Shown here in pieces: positions 58,301-64,000 of a DNA stretch of 64,000 nt (positions within the stretch are counted from its first letter, which is position 1; each line of letters begins with the position of its first letter). The stretch comes from Sparassis latifolia. Lineage: Eukaryota; Basidiomycota; Agaricomycetes; Polyporales; Sparassidaceae. Below the pieces are notes generated by a model. It was not told where the DNA came from, did no database searches, and worked only from the letters and a program-made list of their open reading frames with translations. Where the stretch lies: contig CM031553.1 in assembly GCA_018466975.1 (NCBI GenBank), positions 1-64,000 on the forward strand, in the 5' to 3' direction. The translations under genes and the position numbers were made by a program.

Positions 58301-60285
58301 GAACCGAGGCGACGTACCCGCAAGCGGCGCGTCCTCGAGCTGCACCTTCGCGATATACGCGTTAAAGTCTTCCCAATCACTGAAAATCGCGTCCTTAAGC
58401 AACATCTCCAATGCTAATTGCAGGAGGCGGCGACACGTACTTCCATGGACGAAAGCGCCCAAACCGAATGAGGCCATAAATGTCCGCACTTGAGATCCCA
58501 AGTCAGCTAATAACTCTCGCACCAGCGAGATCCGCGAGTGCTTACAGTGTATTCGTGACAGGCGTACCAGTGAGGCACCACCGGTATTTCGCGCGGAGCA
58601 TAGCGACAGCCTTGCTCGAGCGTGTAGATCTATTCGAAGTCGGCTCAGACCTCTCGATACGTCCGCACGGGACGGGTGACGGACACTCACCTGTTCCGGA
58701 TGAACTGCGCCTCGTCCAGGACGACGCGGAACCATTTCATGCGCGCCATCAGACCGCTTAGCACATCCAGTCAGCATCAGCAGCTCCCGCACATATCGCG
58801 ACGCGTACCCGTTTGTGACGATCCAGTCCATCTCGTCTGAGCTCTCGACGTCCGACGGAACGGCAAAGTCCGAGTTCAGGGTGTGGTACGTCGTGATGAC
58901 CACCTGCGCCATTTCTCAGCGTTATAGCAACAGAGAAGTGGTGGGGAACGCACGTCTTTCTCCGCGAGCTTTGGGAGGGACTTGATTTTCTCGCGTCCAT
59001 GCTGGATGTGCACGGAGAACATCCCGTTCGTCTTCGACTCGATTTCCTCCTTCCACTGTGCGCGTCACGTAGTCAATATCACGTTCGGAACGCGCATTTG
59101 AAAGCGAACGTTACCTGGAGGAGCAGTGCGGCGGGGACGACGATGAGCGTCGAGCGGTGCGTGTCGCCCTCGCCGGGCTGGTTCATCGCCATCGTCGCAA
59201 TCATTTGCACGGTCTTGCCTGTATCACGCGTTAATACCTAATATCACGTCGTCGAGACAAACGTACCTAGACCCATGTCGTCTCTGCGCAGAGCTAATAT
59301 AAGAAGGTGAACAAAGGGAGGAGGAGACGCACGCTAGGATGCCGCCTTTATGCGGAGTATTGCGCTCTTGATCGAGCATCCTATTGAAACGGTGTTCTGC
59401 GCCGGAGAGCGGAGAGGTAGGGACCAATACTTACCAGTTCACGCCAATAGCCTGGTGCGGCAAGAGACGCACCTCGAGACCCGGGAGCAGGTCGCGAGCG
59501 CTACCATGCAAAATTCAGCACACCAAAATCAATACATGCGCAACAGAAGCATACTCGTGCAGCCCGAGCTTCTCCATCGCAGCCTTGACGGTAATCCCAT
59601 GCGACGCATTGTCGATCGTCCGCGTCACGAACTCTGCCATTCTGTGCGCACACGCACCCGCGTTTCAGTAATACCACTACAGGAAAATGCGTCACGCACC
59701 TCATATTCTGGTCCTGGCCGCCCATGTCGATGCGATGCACCGGCGCCTCCGCGTCGTACCGCAAGTGGAAACCATTGCCCGCGATCCCGCCGATAACCCC
59801 GCCGACTACGACCGGGGGAGCACCGCTGCCGCCGGAATGCGAAGGCTGGCTACCCCGCGGTTGCGTACCGAGGATTTGGGACAGCAGCTGGGCACCGGCT
59901 AGGGGCACAAAGAACATTCAGTATACAATTCCTGAGCAAAGGTGCATGTATGCTGCAGAATGAGCTAAAATACGACTCTCCCCGCTTCTATGACCTCTTT
60001 TGCGGATCATCGTGGCCAGTCACAGCTGAGAAGAGACGACCCACCTGGTGTTACGCCGTCCATAGCAGACCCAGGAACGTTCTCCCGCTCTGTCCTACGC
60101 CTCTTCTGCGTACCCAGCAGCTCCGGGGGCGGTTCAATCGGTCTCTTAATGGGCGCTACTAGGGTCGACTGCGAGGGAACAGGCGGGACAGCCGCCGCAG
60201 GATCTGGAGAGAAAAAAGCAGGATTGTCTAGCGCGGCGAGTACCCTGGACTGCCGCTTTGCGCCAGGGGCTTTCGACGGCGACAT
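55330..60285 (-). CDS. SNF2-family DNA translocase with RING finger (RAD5/16-ULS1 group)
   Basis: Minus-strand gene of many short exons, ATG at 60285 (MSPSKAPGAKRQSRVL) to TGA at 55330-55332, about 1,000 residues. The disordered N-terminus has a TQKRRRTERE nuclear-type signal. The SNF2 motifs are in order: LLPHQAIGVNWMLDQE, DDMGLGKTVQ (split by an intron), LIVVPAALLLQWKEEI, VVLDEAQFIRNR (DEAQ box) and YRWCLTGTPVTNT. Between the lobes sit CPVCGDLFMN and LLACGHEIC, a RING finger (57.2-57.4 kb). The second lobe has GDKTIVFSQC, RYDGRMGREAQ, KCGGVGLNLVSANRII and YDRVHRLGQEKEVFVKRLV. RING insertion between lobes is the hallmark of the Rad5/Rad16/Uls1 group, which acts in DNA repair or in clearing SUMO- or ubiquitin-marked proteins from DNA. 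A partial dead copy lies at 5292-6110. No break is visible here. Confidence 0.9.
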
Positions 60286-61330
60286 TGTCTAAAAAGTTGT
60301 TAATGAATAGTACGAATATGTTGACGTCGTGAAAAGGTGCGTCGTCAACGTTGTGGTGTTGATAGGGAAGGAACCGCAGCGCGCGCCGTCGGGTGTCGCG
60401 CCTGTGGCTGCGACTACTAATAGGCGCCCACCCGCCACCTGGTTCCACGTCCACTCCGTTCCAGCCCACTTCAACACCCTCAAACAGAGCTCGAAGAAGC
60501 ATGTGTGGCCCGAAATTTTGCTGAAACGCGCAGCCGAAGCTACCTTGGATCCGTGGTTGCAAACAAGGTCATAACGCAATTTGCAGCGCGTCTCGGCGCG
60601 TCTCAGAGGCTGAGAGACGTCTTCCAGACTGCAGCGCGGCGGCGAGCGACGGGCTCGTACATGCTGGATCTAAGACTCGGAACCCGCTCGTGAGGTGCGT
60701 TTTGGGTACGTTGTCAGGCAAGATGTCACGTATGTTGTGGACGTATAGTTGTCAATATCCGAGGCGCATCTTCGACGTTCGGATCCTCTCTACGCGCATG
60801 GATCTCCACTTCGCCCGGTTTCCTGCTGAGCCTCAGGTGGGTGTACACAGTCGACTGTGTCCGGCAGTCCATCGATGTCTATACTCTCCATCCATTCGAA
60901 GTCGCATACAACCTTTGCCGTTATCTAGGTGTGCTATCCTCCCCTCCCCGCACCTGTTCTACTAACTCTCATCCACAGGTGCATGTATAAGGACAAGACG
61001 CTGTAATGAAGCGCGCAATGTCGCCTCTCGATGAGCGAGGCTCTACCTTGTTTGCTCTTAAGCCCGACTAGTCCCTGAGCTGATATTCGGATGTCCCGCA
61101 CGTAGATACCACGTTTCACCCACCGTGAGCGAGGAACAAATGGGAAATCCAAATAGGAGATGAACTCGATGCTGTTGAGTAGACCGGGTTGCATCTCAGC
61201 ACATCATCAACTGGACCTCTGCACCGCCAGCCTGGTGCGGGGATTCCTCCACTGATCTCAGCACGCGCAGGGTCTACCATTATTCACCTATCGTCAGGCT
61301 CGTCCAGTCCGGTATAATCAAGCATCAACC
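60286..61330. other. Intergenic region with possible plus-strand exons
   Basis: Plus-strand frames at 60329-60574, 60505-60693 (KVITQFAARLGASQRLRDVF) and 60690-60965 (KMSRMLWTYSCQYPRRIFD) have some coding character and could be exons of a small gene divergent from the SNF2 gene. I could not fix a start or a family. Confidence 0.3.
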
Positions 61331-63624
61331 TCAACTCCAACACTCCTCAATCAACCTCCCCTCCCTCTCCATCGCGCCAACATACTCCCGCGCCTCCTCC
61401 TCACCCTTCCCCCCCTCCATCCTCACCACATCGCGCAGCGCACCCCGTACTCCCGCTGGCATCTTGTTCGACGACCTTCAAGGCCACTTAGCCCTCCTCC
61501 TCCTCAAGCGTGATTCAAACGAGGACGCACCCAGATATATACACCCACGCACCCCGGACGAGCAGCCCCCACACCCGCAGCGCGTCCTCCCTAATCAGGT
61601 CCTGCACATACGTACGCGCGACCCCTGGCGGCCCATCGCGCGAGCACGCAACGCGGTACGTGAGCTCCCCCTGCTGCGCGTGCGCCTCCAACTCGCGGTG
61701 GTAATGCTGGTCTTTCTTCGCCGAGCGGCAGCCGAAGTACAGCGTATTTTCTGCGCTCGTTAGCACATACGCCCGAGGTAAACTGGCAATGGACACACCC
61801 GTGGACCCCGCAAATACGCGCTCCTCGATCAGCGCGCGCATCGGCGCGACGCCCGTCCCGGGGCCGACGCATATGACGGGCGTCCGCGCGTCCTCGGGGA
61901 GCGCGAGCAGTCCCTTTTGTATCCCCACGCGCAGTGTATCGCCTATACCACCCACCAATTAGCACATTAAACCAACACTCGACCCGCAACGCACCGACCC
62001 GCAAGCGCGCGAGGTAGCTCGTGCACACGCCCCGCCGGGGCACCTTGAGCATCGTCCTGTAGTGCACGATCGCAACACACAGATGCACCTGGCGCGGATG
62101 CCGCTGCAAGCGCGGTAAGAAAGAGGTGCACGCAGCTGGACAGAGGAAGGGCGGGAGTAACCACGCACCTTGACCGAGCTGGCGATGGAGAACTCGCGTG
62201 ACCGGAGCGGCGGGAAGAGGTCGAACACGTATTCACGGGGCACGCGCGCCGAGCGGAACTCGTCCAGAACCTCGCGGATCGTCCTCCTCGGGCGCTGGCA
62301 GTACTCGTACATCTCGTCCTTACAGGGGAGAAATTAGCGGGCGTCTCGTTCGACAGGGGAGAGGTCAGCACTTACCGCGCCTTCCGCGCTTAGAAACTCC
62401 TCCAGCTTCTCGCGCTCGAGCTCGTCCGTGACAAAGTGTCGCAAGAGCGCGAAGAACGAGCGGCGTGGGACCGCGCCGATGTCGAGGTATCGCGTGAAGA
62501 GCGCGCGTAGCGTGGTCGTGTGGGGGAGGTGATCGGGGAGAGACTGGTCTGCGAGCATCTCAGTTATCACTGGTCAAAGGTAGGTCGGTGTACGGTACCT
62601 AGTAATGCATGTGTAATCGTGAACGGGTCGTCCGCTACGTTCGCAAAGCCAAGTGTTACAAGCACGGTGTCCACGTCCATTGCTGCAGCTTCCGGGTGTA
62701 TGACAAGGACGTCCCCAGGCTCGTACCTGCTCACCGTCTCGTCTCATTCAACAACAAACTCGACTAACGCAGTCGCACGCACCGCACATCCTCCTCGAAA
62801 TCAAACTCAAAGTGCCGCACGTCCTGGTACCAATCCTCCGCAGTGATTCGGCGGTTGCACGACATCGTCGCAGTGTGGTACCGCCGATCCAGCGCCAGCG
62901 GATCCTTGAGAGCACTGGAGCTCGGCCCGTCCGCGTCAGAGAGCGAGATGCGCGGCGGGGGTAGGCTGTCTGCTGGTGGGATCACCACGTCGGGCGGGAG
63001 GGGGTACATCGCGAGGAGCACGTCCTCGAGCTTCGCTATCCACGGCTCAAACGCGCCGTCAACCCTAAACACGTATTAGCCCGTGCAACACCAAAAAACT
63101 ACAATGCACGGCAAATTAAAGATGATACTACAACGTACCCGAGCGGGTGCTGGTCATCCCCCTCGCCGCGCGCACATATCTCCGTCGCGCCCAGACTCTC
63201 GAGCCGGCGGGCCAGTAATTTCGCGGGCCAGCAGAACTTCTCATAGGCGGAGTCTCCCAGGCCGAACACCGCAAACGCGAGGTCTTCAAACAGGTCCTCC
63301 GGGAGGTCCGCGCGGAGGAGCATATTCCACAGCGGCGTCATCGCGCGTGGCTCCTTCCCTGTTCCCGTCGTCGACACGACAAACACCACGCGGTTCTCCG
63401 AGATAAGGTCCGACTGGGAACCACTGAGTATGATGTTGACATGTTGGTCGAATACCGCGAGGACGTACCGGGGCGTAGGCGTTCATGCTGTGCACTATCG
63501 CGTCCAGATGGATGCGCCTGCACTGTCTTGCGGCGCGATCTGAAATTTCCTGCGCATTTCCCGTCTCCGTCGCATAGAGGATGGTGAGGCTGCGAGGGAG
63601 GCGGTCGTGTGGGGAAGATGACAT
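61331..63624 (-). CDS. TAH18: NADPH-dependent diflavin oxidoreductase (Tah18/NDOR1)
   Basis: Minus-strand multi-exon gene from ATG at 63624 to TGA at 61331-61333, about 600 residues. The flavodoxin domain shows ILYATETGNAQ, STTGTGKEP and FGLGDSAYEKFCW (FMN binding). The middle FAD-binding part has YEPGDVLVIHPE, LPHTTTLRALFTRYLDI and REFSIASS, the RxYS-type flavin motif with Phe for Tyr. The NADPH part has ICVGPGTGVAPMRALIEER, YFGCRSAKKDQHY and a C-terminal AREYVGAMEREGRLIEECWS. The enzyme passes electrons from NADPH to the Fe-S protein Dre2 for cytosolic iron-sulfur assembly and also acts in diphthamide synthesis. A GTG nine bases upstream (63633) is in frame, but the ATG is preferred. All domains are present, and it looks intact. 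Confidence 0.92.
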
Positions 63625-64000
63625 CGGAGTCACGATCAGACTTGCTGGAGGGCGTATTATCTGATAACGCCCAGCGCTTAGATTACACTGACCGTGCTAC
63701 CAGGTACAACCTCGACGTGTATTAGAAACAGGTCAAGCTCATGAGCGACATGCAGTATAGTAGTAGTACGGAGTAGACAGAAACGCAGCAAGTCCGATAT
63801 CTCAGTCCTATGGAAAACCAGCAGGAAATACACGAGAGCAGAATCGATATCCATGTCATTGAAAGTCTCGCGGGCTGTCGAACGGCGAATGCGTCATCCT
63901 GGCCATTCCCACCGAAGTGGTGGGAGTATTAGCCAACGCCACCAGCGACCCCGAGCTGCCCTGCGACGACTTGGAGCGGATTGTCCCATGACGACTGGGC
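63625..64000. other. Upstream of TAH18; possible partial exon at edge
   Basis: Presumed promoter of the diflavin reductase. Near 63875-63990 a plus-strand stretch (GECVILAIPTEVVGVLANAT) with a stop just before 63990 looks coding-like and may be an exon of a neighbouring gene, but the window ends too soon to tell. Confidence 0.3.

Noticed and set aside
1..64000. tRNA, rRNA or other classical RNA genes
   Set aside because: None recognised by eye. A covariance-model search would be needed to exclude tRNAs with introns.

Overview
The window is one end of a fungal chromosome. It starts in a telomere (36 perfect CCTAA units, TTAGG on the other strand) and runs about 64 kb inward. Introns of about 50-75 nt with GTRNGT donors and CTNAC-type branch sites, F-box/LRR fragments, a phytase-like secreted protein and a Crinkler/RHS-like gene all point to a basidiomycete, most likely a polypore-like agaricomycete. 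That is an inference from gene content; no marker gene fixes the species.

Region 1 (1-12.9 kb) is subtelomere: the telomere, a 248-bp tandem repeat, two AT-rich minisatellites, and a GC-rich composite unit of about 2.25 kb (blocks X-Y-Z-W-V) present complete at 2.86-5.11 kb, nearly complete at 6.93-8.93 kb and truncated at 11.7-12.5 kb. The repeats carry seven intron-shaped elements, all on the minus strand, which is the strand that would give a G-rich telomeric RNA. Their reading frame is not kept between repeat units. Two captured gene pieces lie among the repeats: a broken copy of part of the SNF2 gene found intact at 55-60 kb, and a broken mRNA-capping RNA 5'-triphosphatase gene (Cet1 type) split by a 5.6-kb block of repeat.

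Region 2 (13-24.9 kb) is gene-poor and looks decayed: an F-box/LRR-like remnant, the 3' end of a dead LINE-type retroelement, coding-like fragments, and long stretches with nothing recognisable.

Region 3 (24.9-41.4 kb) is accessory. It has an intact eight-exon secreted phytase-like protein, an intact six-exon Crinkler/RHS-like protein (P-loop NTPase plus PD-(D/E)XK-type nuclease), small membrane and secreted proteins, a broken membrane-protein gene sharing its 3' end with a neighbour, and a degenerate vWA/U-box gene.

Region 4 (41.7-63.6 kb) looks like ordinary chromosome arm: an ABCC/MRP transporter, the TPR subunit of TFIIIC, a SNF2-RING translocase and the diflavin reductase Tah18/NDOR1. 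These are housekeeping or core genes with no obvious shared pathway. Gene starts and splice sites were read by eye and are firmest for the phytase-like, Crinkler-like and small secreted genes, where all exon phases close.
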